Assembly (NCBI RefSeq): GCF_015533855.1
Contig: NZ_AP024154.1
Span: forward strand, 1,863,001-1,927,000
Source of the DNA: Echinicola sp. 20G
GTDB taxonomy: Bacteria; Bacteroidota; Bacteroidia; Cytophagales; Cyclobacteriaceae
DNA: 64,000 nt
Direction: 5' to 3'
Positions 36,298 to 44,675 of the stretch are shown here, one piece after another (position 1 is the stretch's first letter; each line of letters opens with the position of its first letter). Below the pieces are notes generated by a model that saw only the letters and a list, made by a program, of their open reading frames with translations, searched no databases and had not been told where the DNA came from. The position numbers and the translations under genes are program-made.

Positions 36298-38178
36298 ATG
36301 TTCACTAACCTATTAAAATACGGCAAGACCTCAGGTCTTGCCGTATTCATTTTAATTTTAATCAATAGTTCATGGGCAACTGGGCAGCAGTTGCGGCAAA
36401 TGGAAGCCTTAGACCGAGGGTTAATAGCGCTTCCTTCTCCTGAGGGCGGTAATTTTATCAGTTGGCGTGTATTGGGTACTGAGCCGGAGGATATCGGTTT
36501 TAACCTCTACCGAAAGACTCCTTCCGGTAAATCAAAAAAAATAAACAAGCGTCCGATAACACAGGCAAGCAGTTTTACCGATGAGGGAGGAGATAGTAAA
36601 AGTACATATGAAGTAAGGGCATTAGTAGATGGCAAAGAACTTGAAGCATCCCAGCCCAGTTCAACATGGCAACAAAACTACCTCTCTATTCCATTAAAAA
36701 CCCCTGAAGGTTACATGCCTAATGATGCTTCTGTGGGTGATCTTAATGGTGACGGGCAATATGAAATAGTACTGCACCAAGCTGGAAAGACACATGACAA
36801 TTCCCATAAGGGCTTGACAGATCCACCTATTTTGCAAGCCTACACCCTTGATGGGGACATGCTTTGGGAAATTAACCTAGGTAAGAATATCAGGGATGGA
36901 GCTCATTATACGCAGTTTATGGTGTATGACTTGGATGGTGACGGCAAAGCAGAAGTAGCCTGCAAAACGGCAGACGGTACTACTGATGCTTTGGGAAATG
37001 TTATTGGAGATGCTAATGCAGATTACAGGAATCAAGACGGATACATCTTAGCAGGCCCAGAATTTTTAACTGTTTTTGATGGAGAGACTGGCAAAGCATT
37101 GGCCACCACGAATTATATTCCATCCAGGCACCCCAGTAAAGAAAGCCCTTCATCAGATGAACTGAAAGCAATATGGGGAGATGGCTATGGCAATAGGATG
37201 GACCGTTTTTTGGCAGGGATTGCCTACTTGGATGGTGAGCACCCAAGCTTGATTATGACCCGTGGTTATTATACAAGAACGGTAATTGCCGCATGGAATT
37301 GGCGGGAAGGTGACCTGTCGGAAGTTTGGACGTTTGACAGCCATGATGGAGATCCTGACCACCGTAAATATGCAGGACAAGGCTATCACAGCTTATCCAT
37401 TGGGGATATTGATGAAGATGGGAAAGACGAAATCGTCTTCGGAGCGATGGTTTTGGATGATGACGGGTCTGGAATTTACAGCACGGGCCTTGGACATGGT
37501 GATGCCTTACACTTATCGGATATAGATCCAGAAAGACCAGGCATGGAATTATTCGGCATTCACGAACATGTCAGACATGAGCATGGTGCCAACCTCCGAG
37601 ACGCTGATACTGGAGAGATCATTTGGTCTTACCCTTCAGAAGATGTGGGAAGGGGCTTGGCCATTGATATTGATCCGAGGTATATGGGCTATGAGAGTTG
37701 GGCGTCAGGACCGGGACTTAAAGGCCTTTGGAATGTCAAAGGAGAGGTGATTTCAGAGAAGAAGCCCAGCTCCTGCAATATGGGTATATGGTGGGATGGA
37801 GACTTGCTCAGAGAAATCCTGAATGGAGTGGATATTGACAAGTGGGATTTCGAAAATGAGCGCTCTAATCGCATTTTTACAGGTGAAGATTATCTTGTGG
37901 CAAAAAATAACGGCACCAAATCCAATCCTGCACTTTGCGCGGATATTCTTGGTGATTGGCGGGAAGAGTTGATCGCTAGAACGGAAGATGGGCAGGAACT
38001 AAGAATTTTTACCACTACCATTCCCACAGAACAAAGGCTCTACACCTTGATGCATGACCCAGTTTATCGTCTGAGCATTGCGTGGCAAAATGTGGGCTAC
38101 AATCAGCCTGCCCATACGGGTTTTTATCTTGGTGCAGGGATGCAAAACCCTCCTAGACCACAAATCAGCACAAAGTAA
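36298..38178 (+). CDS. Rhamnogalacturonan lyase, polysaccharide lyase family 11
   Basis: Cleaves the rhamnose-galacturonate backbone of rhamnogalacturonan-I by beta-elimination. After a signal peptide (LAVFILILINSSWATG) the mature protein starts LRQMEALDRGLIALPSPEGG, a PL11 hallmark, followed by a fibronectin-like segment and an eight-bladed propeller. Calcium-binding blocks typical of PL11 are SVGDLNGDGQYEIVLHQ, YDLDGDGKAEVACKTADGT and GDIDEDGKDEIVFGAMV. Further signatures are RDADTGEIIWSYPSEDVGRG and LCADILGDWREELIART. The length of 626 residues matches secreted single-module PL11. The first 16 codons hold a perfect 14-bp hairpin (36317-36347). Products would feed GH105 and PL26. Confidence 0.96.
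   Translation: MFTNLLKYGKTSGLAVFILILINSSWATGQQLRQMEALDRGLIALPSPEGGNFISWRVLGTEPEDIGFNLYRKTPSGKSKKINKRPITQASSFTDEGGDSKSTYEVRALVDGKELEASQPSSTWQQNYLSIPLKTPEGYMPNDASVGDLNGDGQYEIVLHQAGKTHDNSHKGLTDPPILQAYTLDGDMLWEINLGKNIRDGAHYTQFMVYDLDGDGKAEVACKTADGTTDALGNVIGDANADYRNQDGYILAGPEFLTVFDGETGKALATTNYIPSRHPSKESPSSDELKAIWGDGYGNRMDRFLAGIAYLDGEHPSLIMTRGYYTRTVIAAWNWREGDLSEVWTFDSHDGDPDHRKYAGQGYHSLSIGDIDEDGKDEIVFGAMVLDDDGSGIYSTGLGHGDALHLSDIDPERPGMELFGIHEHVRHEHGANLRDADTGEIIWSYPSEDVGRGLAIDIDPRYMGYESWASGPGLKGLWNVKGEVISEKKPSSCNMGIWWDGDLLREILNGVDIDKWDFENERSNRIFTGEDYLVAKNNGTKSNPALCADILGDWREELIARTEDGQELRIFTTTIPTEQRLYTLMHDPVYRLSIAWQNVGYNQPAHTGFYLGAGMQNPPRPQISTK
36317..36347 (+). other. Perfect 14-bp hairpin inside the PL11 signal-peptide codons
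   Basis: AATACGGCAAGACC (36317-36330) and GGTCTTGCCGTATT (36334-36347) pair exactly around the 3-nt loop TCA. It begins 19 nt after the A of the start codon and 23 nt after the stop of the 57-codon ORF. The tail CATTTTAATTTTAATC is U-rich but interrupted. Confidence 0.8.
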
Positions 38179-38193
38179 TCAAGAGGACACTAG

Positions 38194-38234
38194 GCTTAAT
38201 CATGGTATGACTCCAAGTTGTGCCATGATTAAGC
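38194..38234 (+). other. 12-bp intergenic hairpin between PL11 and the DUF4861 gene
   Basis: GCTTAATCATGG (38194-38205) and CCATGATTAAGC (38223-38234) are exact complements with a 17-nt loop. No U-tract follows. It lies 15 nt after the PL11 stop, so it probably protects or defines an RNA 3' end within the operon. Confidence 0.65.
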
Positions 38235-38320
38235 GTTCTATCAGTTTCCGACCAACACAGTTCAGCAGAGATGAACGGGTTTTTCTTTTTATTTTAAGCG
38301 GTATATAAACAAGGACAATT

Positions 38321-39610
38321 ATGAAGTATTCTTTTTGGATGCTGAGCACTTTCATTATGCTGAGCGCAGCATGCAACCCTGTAAAGGAGGCCGACGAAAC
38401 AGTAAGCTTTACAGTGGAAAACAAGGCAGAACTTGCTTTGACAGACAAGCCTATCCTATTGAATAAGACAACTATTCCCGGAGTGGAGGATCAGGCAGGG
38501 AAGTTTCCTCTGATCATCTCAGGAGGAGACACGATTCCTGTGCAGTGGGATGATATGGATGGTGATGGGAAATGGGATGAGCTGTTTATGGTATTGAACT
38601 TTTCGGCCAAAGAAAAGAAAAAACTTCAGTTGGTTTGGGCGGAGGAAAAACCTCAGTTTCCAGCAAGAACAAGTGTTCGTTTTGGTTTGCGGGAGGGAGT
38701 AGATATTCCAGTTCATCCGGCTCAAAGCGATACTTTACAGGCAGATGGTCTTCCTAAGAGTGTAGGGTATCAGCCGTACCAAACGGATGGACCTTCTTGG
38801 GAAAATGATAAAGTAGGTTTTCGTCATTATTTTGATGGGAGGAATGCTAAAGATCTTTTTGGCAAGAAAACTTCCCAAATGAGCCCTGAAGAAGTGGGAA
38901 TCAATAGCGAAGGAGCTGTAGAGGATAATTATCATGTGATGGAAGACTGGGGTAGGGATATTTTGGCGGTTGGGAATTCTGTAGGCTTGGGCGGTGTAGC
39001 TTTGATGATCGATGGTGCTCCAGCCAGGCTTGGGGTGACTGTCAATGATTCCATTAATAATATTGAAAACAGTGTTTTTCAGATTTTGAATGAAGGGCCT
39101 GTTCGTTCACGAATTCAATATGATTACCTGAATTGGAAAACCCATGAACGCAACTACGATGTGCATGAAGTCAGCACAATCTGGCCAGGAATGTATGCCT
39201 ATAAAAATGAAGTGTCGGTCTATGGTATTCAAGGTGATGAAACACTTCTTATAGGTTTGGTCAATATCAATAATGACATGGACTTGTCAGAAATAGAGGT
39301 GAATGATGAATGGGTGGTATTATTGACGCATGATAAGCAGACTTATGAAAAGGAATGGTGGTTGGGAATGGCGTTGATCTTACCCAAATCAATTTACCTT
39401 GGATTTACAGAAGCGCCCGAATCTGGAGACCTTTCCAATAGCTATTTGGCAAAGTTAGAAATAGAAGATGGCCAGCCAGCAGCTTATTATGCTGTAGCAG
39501 GATGGGAACTTTCTGATGAACAATTTACCGATCGGGAATATTTTAAAAGCCATGTAGTTGACTTGGTGAACCAATTGACTGCAGAGGTAGAAGTAGTTTG
39601 GGCGAAATGA
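38321..39610 (+). CDS. DUF4861-type lipoprotein of rhamnogalacturonan loci
   Basis: 429 residues; signal peptide ending LSAAC. The sequence agrees with the DUF4861 family found in pectin PULs: FTVENKAELALTDKPILLNK, PVQWDDMDGDGKWDELFMVL (a calcium-loop-like D-x-D-G-D), VEDNYHVMEDWGRDILAVGN and NDSINNIENSVFQILNEGPV. The catalytic function is not established to my knowledge. The position between rhamnogalacturonan lyases implies processing or binding of unsaturated oligosaccharides. The next gene overlaps its stop codon by an ATGA, implying translational coupling. The assignment comes from recognised sequence style; a profile search would settle it. Confidence 0.78.
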   Translation: MKYSFWMLSTFIMLSAACNPVKEADETVSFTVENKAELALTDKPILLNKTTIPGVEDQAGKFPLIISGGDTIPVQWDDMDGDGKWDELFMVLNFSAKEKKKLQLVWAEEKPQFPARTSVRFGLREGVDIPVHPAQSDTLQADGLPKSVGYQPYQTDGPSWENDKVGFRHYFDGRNAKDLFGKKTSQMSPEEVGINSEGAVEDNYHVMEDWGRDILAVGNSVGLGGVALMIDGAPARLGVTVNDSINNIENSVFQILNEGPVRSRIQYDYLNWKTHERNYDVHEVSTIWPGMYAYKNEVSVYGIQGDETLLIGLVNINNDMDLSEIEVNDEWVVLLTHDKQTYEKEWWLGMALILPKSIYLGFTEAPESGDLSNSYLAKLEIEDGQPAAYYAVAGWELSDEQFTDREYFKSHVVDLVNQLTAEVEVVWAK

Positions 39611-40341
39611 AAGGATTGAGATATAGTTTAATGGCTTTGGTGACAGGCGTGTTGATTACCTCCTGCACCTGCTCCGTAAACCATCATTCTGAACAAAAGA
39701 CCATTGTCAAAAAGCTAATCTTTGAAGATGATTTTTCATTACCTCTTGATACCAAAATATGGAAAATTGAAATGGACAGTCTTCCCAACTCTTCAGTTTC
39801 ATCTTTTGATGGAAAACTGGTACTGGATACGAAGGGCGGAGTGACGGTTTGGTTGGATAGAAAATTGGCAGGTGATATTGAGATTCACTATAAAAGACAG
39901 GTAGTAATGGCTGATGGTCCCAACGATAGGCTTTCTGACCTGAATCAGTTTTGGATGGCTTCTGACCCAAGGGATACCAACCTATTTACAAGGAGTGGCA
40001 AGTTTGAGGAATATGATTCCTTACTGATGTATTATGTAGGCTTTGGAGGGAATTATAATGGAACCACCCGTTTTAGAAAATACCAGGGCAACGGTGAAAA
40101 AACACTGCTTTTTGATTTGGAAGATGAAGCCCATTTGCTACAGCCCAACCATTGGTATGACATCAGTATAAAGGTGGAAAATGGAACCATTACTTATTGG
40201 GTGGATGGAGAGAAGTTCTTTGAATACAAAGATGAAACACCATTGACCACTGGATATTTTGGGTTTCGCTCCACCTGGTCACATGATGAAATTGACAGTC
40301 TAAGGATATATCAGCTGCAAATGCCTGAAAATAAAAATTAA
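39607..40341 (+). CDS. DUF6250-like / concanavalin-like lipoprotein
   Basis: The start is the ATG in an ATGA overlap with the preceding gene; an in-frame TTG at 39598 is less likely. 244 residues, lipobox LITSC. The mature part is a single beta-jelly-roll resembling the domain attached to some Bacteroidota rhamnogalacturonan lyases: FEDDFSLPLDTKIWKIEMD, SDLNQFWMASDPRD, YYVGFGGNYNGTTRFRKYQG, HWYDISIKVENGTITYWVDG and TGYFGFRSTWSHDEIDSLRI. The last two are also features of LamG/concanavalin folds. It may bind or act on rhamnogalacturonan. It is translationally coupled to DUF4861. Confidence 0.72.
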   Translation: MKGLRYSLMALVTGVLITSCTCSVNHHSEQKTIVKKLIFEDDFSLPLDTKIWKIEMDSLPNSSVSSFDGKLVLDTKGGVTVWLDRKLAGDIEIHYKRQVVMADGPNDRLSDLNQFWMASDPRDTNLFTRSGKFEEYDSLLMYYVGFGGNYNGTTRFRKYQGNGEKTLLFDLEDEAHLLQPNHWYDISIKVENGTITYWVDGEKFFEYKDETPLTTGYFGFRSTWSHDEIDSLRIYQLQMPENKN

Positions 40342-40377
40342 TCTACCACATAACGGATAAACCCTAAACACCACAAC

Positions 40378-43104
40378 ATGAAAAACTACTCACTTTCGCG
40401 AAGGAGTTTTGTCAAGAATTCAGCATTGATCACTTCTTCTCTTTATATGGCTCCGGGAATAGCAGAAGCTTTTTCTGGTAAAAACCGAAGTTCAAAAAAA
40501 CTAGGACCTGTCAATCTCCATTGGCTGGAAAAACCGGAGGGAATTTATACTAGTGGAACCACACTGGGGGTACCCTGGCCTATGGGACAGGTGAAAAAAG
40601 AAAGCTTTTATTTAATCAATGAAAACGGGAAACAACATCCTGTTCAAAGTTGGCCATTGGCATATTGGCCTGATGGATCTATCAAATGGTCAGGTCATGC
40701 GATCTCGAGACTTGGTAAGCTTGGAAAAGATGTCAAATTGATGCCAGGGAAGGGAGTCCAACCAGAGAAGGCACTTGTGGTGGAAGAGACTGCGGAGAAA
40801 ATCAAGATCGACACTGGTTTGGTTCAGTGTAATATTTCAAAAAGTGGTAATCAGTTAATAGAAAGTATAGTCAGGAATGGCCGACAAGGGTTGATCAATG
40901 GCCGTTTGGTTTTATTGCATCAAGATGGTGTATTAGGAGAAAAAGAAAATATAACAACATCTCTCTTTGAAGGCCAAATAGAAAAAGTTGCTGTAGAGCA
41001 ACAAGGCCCTGTGAGAGCTGTGGTAAAGATTGAAGGAAAGCATGCAGGGACGGGGTATGAAGCTTGGCTGCCTTTTGTGATTCGATTGTATTTTTATGCC
41101 GGAGGAGATTCCATAAGGACCATGCATACCATTGTGTTTGATGGAGATGAGGAAAAAGACTTTATCAAAGGCTTAGGCTTGAGGTTTGAGGTTCCTATGG
41201 AGGATGAGTTATATGACCGACATATTCGATTTGCAGGAAAAGATCGGGGAGTATTCGCTGAGGCCATCAGAGGTTTGACAGGTTTGCGAAGAGATGCCGG
41301 CAAGGCGGTCAGGGATGCTCAGGTCCAAGGAGAAAAAACGCCCGATGAAGCAACTTTCCCTGATAGTGTTAAATCTCGATTGCATTACATTCCAGCCTTC
41401 GGGGACTATACCCTTTCCCAAACCAGTCCAGATGCTTTCTCCATTCGTAAGCGCACCAAAGCTGGACATTCATGGCTGAAATCCGGGTTTGGAGATCGGG
41501 CACGTGGAACAGGCTATATCGGCGGACCTTCGGGAGGAGTTGCATTTGGGATTAGGAATTTCTGGCAGAGTTATCCAGCGCAGCTGGACATTCGGGATGC
41601 GCACACTCAAAATGCTGAGGTGACCATGTGGCTATGGGCGCCGGATTCCCCGGCCATGGACTTGCGGTTTTATCATGATGGCATGGGACAAGATACCTAT
41701 GAAAAGCAGTTGGATGCTTTAAATATTACTTATGAAGATTATGAGCCGGGCTTTGGTACTGCCAAGGGAGTTGCCAGAACCAGTGAGATGACCATTGCAG
41801 TCTTGGAAGAGACGCCTGATGCTTCCTACTTCAATGCTATTGCGGACGGTGTGGCAGTGCCTCCACAGCTCAGCCCAGAGCCACAATATTTGCACCAAGT
41901 GGGCGTGTTTGGGAAAATTTGGGATTTACCTGACCGCAGCACTCCCCAAAAGGCAAAGATCGAAGCGTACTTGGAAGATTATTTTGCATTTTATCACCAG
42001 CAAGTGGACGACCGGAGATGGTATGGGTTTTGGGATTATGGTGATGTAATGCACAGTTACGATTATGACCGGCATACGTGGAAGTACGATGTGGGTGGTT
42101 TTGCTTGGGACAATTCAGAATTGTCCACGGATTTATGGTTGTGGTATTATTTTTTGAGAACCGGAAGATCGGATGTGTTTAGGATGGCCGAAGCCATGAC
42201 CCGCCATACAGGAGAAGTGGATGTACATCATTTGGGAAGGTTTGCTCCACTTGGAAGCCGGCATAACGTACAGCATTGGGGCTGCAGCGCCAAGCAACTT
42301 CGCATTTCCACAGCAGCCAATAGACGCTTTTATTATTACTTGACAGGTGATGAGCGAGTGGGTGATTTGATGCGGGAACAGATCAATGCCGTTGCTACCT
42401 TGAAAGCAATTCCGCCTACCAGGAAAGTGAGTGACAAGTCTGTTTGGGAAACAGAAGATGACCCAAACAAGGTTTATGTTGGTTTTGGAACGGATTATAG
42501 TGCTATTTCAGCAGCTTGGTTGACGGAATGGGAACGAACTGGAGACAAAAAAATGAAAGAGAAGCTCGTGAATAGCATGCGGACTATTGCCGCCCAACCG
42601 AAAGGCTTTTTTACAGGAGGAAGTAGAATGGATTTACAGACAGGAGAATTTGAAATTCAGGATCGTCAGCGCGCATCTGCCTCCCATCTGAGCGCCGTAT
42701 TTGGTTTGGTGGAGATATGTTCAGAGTTGGTACAAAATATTGATATACCAGCATTCAAACAAGCTTGGTTACAGTATTGTACTTTGTATAACGCCTCTGG
42801 TGAAGAGCAAGAAAAGGAATTGGGAAATGCTTTGGGAAGGCTTAACCTCGGTCAAGGTCATAGTCGATTAACTGCCTATGCCGCACAGCAAAAACAAGAC
42901 CCAGCATTGGCCAAAAGAGCCTGGGATGAATTTTTTGGGGGAGCAGCAGGCTACCGTTTTGATAAACCAGCGATTTATACTGTGGAGGGTGAGGATGTGT
43001 TGCGGCCTGTAGAAGAAGGGCGCATATCCACCAATGCCACTGCCCAATGGGGATTGGCGGCCATAGAATGTTTGGGTTTGGTAGGAAGCGAATTAAAGGA
43101 ATAG
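40378..43104 (+). CDS. Exo-rhamnogalacturonan lyase-like protein (PL26, PcRGLX/YetA type), Tat-exported
   Basis: 908 residues. A Tat signal is visible at the N-terminus (SRRSFVKNSALITSS, Arg at 8-9). Three parts follow as in PcRGLX/YetA proteins. The N-terminal rift-barrel-like domain has GPVNLHWLEKPEGIYTSGTT, LGVPWPMGQV and WPDGSIKWSGHA. A middle beta-domain has DSIRTMHTIVFDGDEEKDFI. A C-terminal alpha/alpha barrel has RHNVQHWGCSAKQLRISTAA and NATAQWGLAAIECLG. PL26 enzymes remove unsaturated disaccharides from rhamnogalacturonan chain ends. The genomic setting (PL11, CE12, DUF4861) supports this activity. The CE12 gene starts 2 nt after the stop. Confidence 0.85.
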   Translation: MKNYSLSRRSFVKNSALITSSLYMAPGIAEAFSGKNRSSKKLGPVNLHWLEKPEGIYTSGTTLGVPWPMGQVKKESFYLINENGKQHPVQSWPLAYWPDGSIKWSGHAISRLGKLGKDVKLMPGKGVQPEKALVVEETAEKIKIDTGLVQCNISKSGNQLIESIVRNGRQGLINGRLVLLHQDGVLGEKENITTSLFEGQIEKVAVEQQGPVRAVVKIEGKHAGTGYEAWLPFVIRLYFYAGGDSIRTMHTIVFDGDEEKDFIKGLGLRFEVPMEDELYDRHIRFAGKDRGVFAEAIRGLTGLRRDAGKAVRDAQVQGEKTPDEATFPDSVKSRLHYIPAFGDYTLSQTSPDAFSIRKRTKAGHSWLKSGFGDRARGTGYIGGPSGGVAFGIRNFWQSYPAQLDIRDAHTQNAEVTMWLWAPDSPAMDLRFYHDGMGQDTYEKQLDALNITYEDYEPGFGTAKGVARTSEMTIAVLEETPDASYFNAIADGVAVPPQLSPEPQYLHQVGVFGKIWDLPDRSTPQKAKIEAYLEDYFAFYHQQVDDRRWYGFWDYGDVMHSYDYDRHTWKYDVGGFAWDNSELSTDLWLWYYFLRTGRSDVFRMAEAMTRHTGEVDVHHLGRFAPLGSRHNVQHWGCSAKQLRISTAANRRFYYYLTGDERVGDLMREQINAVATLKAIPPTRKVSDKSVWETEDDPNKVYVGFGTDYSAISAAWLTEWERTGDKKMKEKLVNSMRTIAAQPKGFFTGGSRMDLQTGEFEIQDRQRASASHLSAVFGLVEICSELVQNIDIPAFKQAWLQYCTLYNASGEEQEKELGNALGRLNLGQGHSRLTAYAAQQKQDPALAKRAWDEFFGGAAGYRFDKPAIYTVEGEDVLRPVEEGRISTNATAQWGLAAIECLGLVGSELKE

Positions 43105-43106
43105 AT

Positions 43107-44447
43107 ATGAAAATGTTCAGGATTTCAGTTTGGATGATCCTCACTTTTGGGATCATCCTTACTAGCAAAGCCCAACAGGAGCATTCTAAGAACTGGAAGT
43201 TTGACTTTGGAGAAGGAAAAGTTGCCAAAGGATATAAGCAGGTAAAGCCTAATATGAATTATTCCAGCTCAACAGGGTATGGTTTCTTGGAAGGACACTC
43301 AGTAAAGGGGATAGATAGAGGAGGAGATGTACTCAAAGGAGACTTTATCACCAGTGAGCAGCCATTTTTCTTCACTGTGGATGTGCCTGAAGGAAATTAC
43401 GATGTAAAAGTGGTTTTAGGAGATACTCAAGAAAGTTCTTCAGTTACCGTAAGGGTGGAAAATAGAAGGTTGATGGTGGACCGTACCGACACTGAGCCTA
43501 GTGAACAGGTAGAAAAAGTTTTTTCAGTGCATGTGCGCTATCCTGAAATCAAAGGTACCGATGAAAAAGTAAGGCTCAAATCGCGCGAGCTTGAATATTT
43601 ACATTGGGATCACCAGCTGACCATAGAGTTTAATGGAGAGCAGCCAAAGGTTGCGGCCATTGAGATTACACCCAATGCGCAAGCTCCGACCGTTTTTTTG
43701 GCCGGTAACAGCACGGTGGTGGACCAAGCCAATGAACCCTGGGCAGCTTGGGGTCAGATGTTTCCTGTGTTCTTCGAGCCTGGCGAAGTGGTCATCGCCA
43801 ATCATGCAGAGTCTGGTGAAACGCTAAAGTCCTTTCGAGGTGCAAAAAGATTAGAGAAGATCCTTAGCCTAATGAAACCTGGCGATTATCTCTTCATAGA
43901 ATTTGCACATAATGACCAAAAGCCAGGAGGAAATCATGTCGACCCTTTCACGTCTTATCAAGAAGTTATCAAAGAATATGTAGCAGCAGTGAAAGTCAAG
44001 AAGGGAATTCCGGTTTTGGTAACTTCAATGCATCGAAGAAGGTTTGATGAAAAGGGAGAGATTATCAATACCTTAGGTGATTATCCTGCTGCCATGCGTG
44101 AATTGGCTGAAGAGGAAGATATTACCTTGATTGACCTAAATGCTATGAGCAAAGAACTCTATGAGGCATGGGGTGTAGAGGAATCCAAGAGGGCATTTGT
44201 GCATTTTCGAGCAGGAACCTTTGAAGGGCAGGATAAGGATTTCGCGGATAATACCCATTTTAGTACTTATGGAGCCTATCAATTGGCCAGCTGTGTAATT
44301 TTGGGATTAAAACAAACCGATCTAAAGCTCAAGGATTATCTTAAGAAAGATATCCCTGCCTTTGATCCGGCTTCTCCACCTCCTTTTGAAGACTTTTATT
44401 GGCCTTTAAGTACCAAGACTTCTATTATTAAGCCTGATGGAGATTGA
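43107..44447 (+). CDS. Rhamnogalacturonan acetylesterase, CE12, with N-terminal galactose-binding-like domain
   Basis: Removes acetyl esters from rhamnogalacturonan galacturonate. The ATG at 43107, 2 nt after the upstream stop, gives MKMFRISVWMILTFGIILTS as signal peptide; longer frames extend into the upstream gene and are rejected. Residues about 25-190 form a CBM35/galactose-binding-like module (FDFGEGKVAKGYKQV, DGHQLTIEF-like strands). The SGNH domain follows: block I FLAGNSTVVDQ (nucleophile Ser), ANHAESGETLKSF (Gly), EFAHNDQKPG (Asn) and DNTHFSTYGAYQLA (catalytic Asp and His). The combination of domains is that of Bacteroidota CE12 esterases. Confidence 0.9.
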   Translation: MKMFRISVWMILTFGIILTSKAQQEHSKNWKFDFGEGKVAKGYKQVKPNMNYSSSTGYGFLEGHSVKGIDRGGDVLKGDFITSEQPFFFTVDVPEGNYDVKVVLGDTQESSSVTVRVENRRLMVDRTDTEPSEQVEKVFSVHVRYPEIKGTDEKVRLKSRELEYLHWDHQLTIEFNGEQPKVAAIEITPNAQAPTVFLAGNSTVVDQANEPWAAWGQMFPVFFEPGEVVIANHAESGETLKSFRGAKRLEKILSLMKPGDYLFIEFAHNDQKPGGNHVDPFTSYQEVIKEYVAAVKVKKGIPVLVTSMHRRRFDEKGEIINTLGDYPAAMRELAEEEDITLIDLNAMSKELYEAWGVEESKRAFVHFRAGTFEGQDKDFADNTHFSTYGAYQLASCVILGLKQTDLKLKDYLKKDIPAFDPASPPPFEDFYWPLSTKTSIIKPDGD

Positions 44448-44616
44448 TTGGGAAGAGTGGTGAATTAGCTGTCTCATCACTGCTTTTCTGATCAACTGAT
44501 ACAGATTTTTAAAAGAACCTAATATTGGTGGGTTAATTATTTTATAAGTGTATAAATAACAGTTAATTTATTATATTAGAAGATCGATTACCTGAAGGGT
44601 ATTCGAAGCAATTTAT

Positions 44617-44648
44617 GTGGATAGAGCATTAAACAATGTTTTATCCAC
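44617..44648 (+). other. Hairpin in the leader of the GH51 gene
   Basis: GTGGATA (44617-44623) pairs with TATCCAC (44642-44648), a 7-bp stem with an 18-nt loop, 27 nt before the GH51 ATG. The surrounding 228 nt are AT-rich and may contain an internal promoter, but no consensus is clear. Confidence 0.35.
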
Positions 44649-44675
44649 CATTAAATCTAATGATAACCTGCACTT

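Noticed and set aside
36317..36347. Invertible promoter or phase-variation site
   Set aside because: The arms are separated by only 3 nt (4 nt in the GH43 case), too little for an invertible segment; an RNA hairpin is the simpler reading.
43047..43106. Longer CE12 start inside the PL26 gene
   Set aside because: Would overlap the upstream gene by about 58 nt and bury the signal peptide; the ATG at 43107 fits better.
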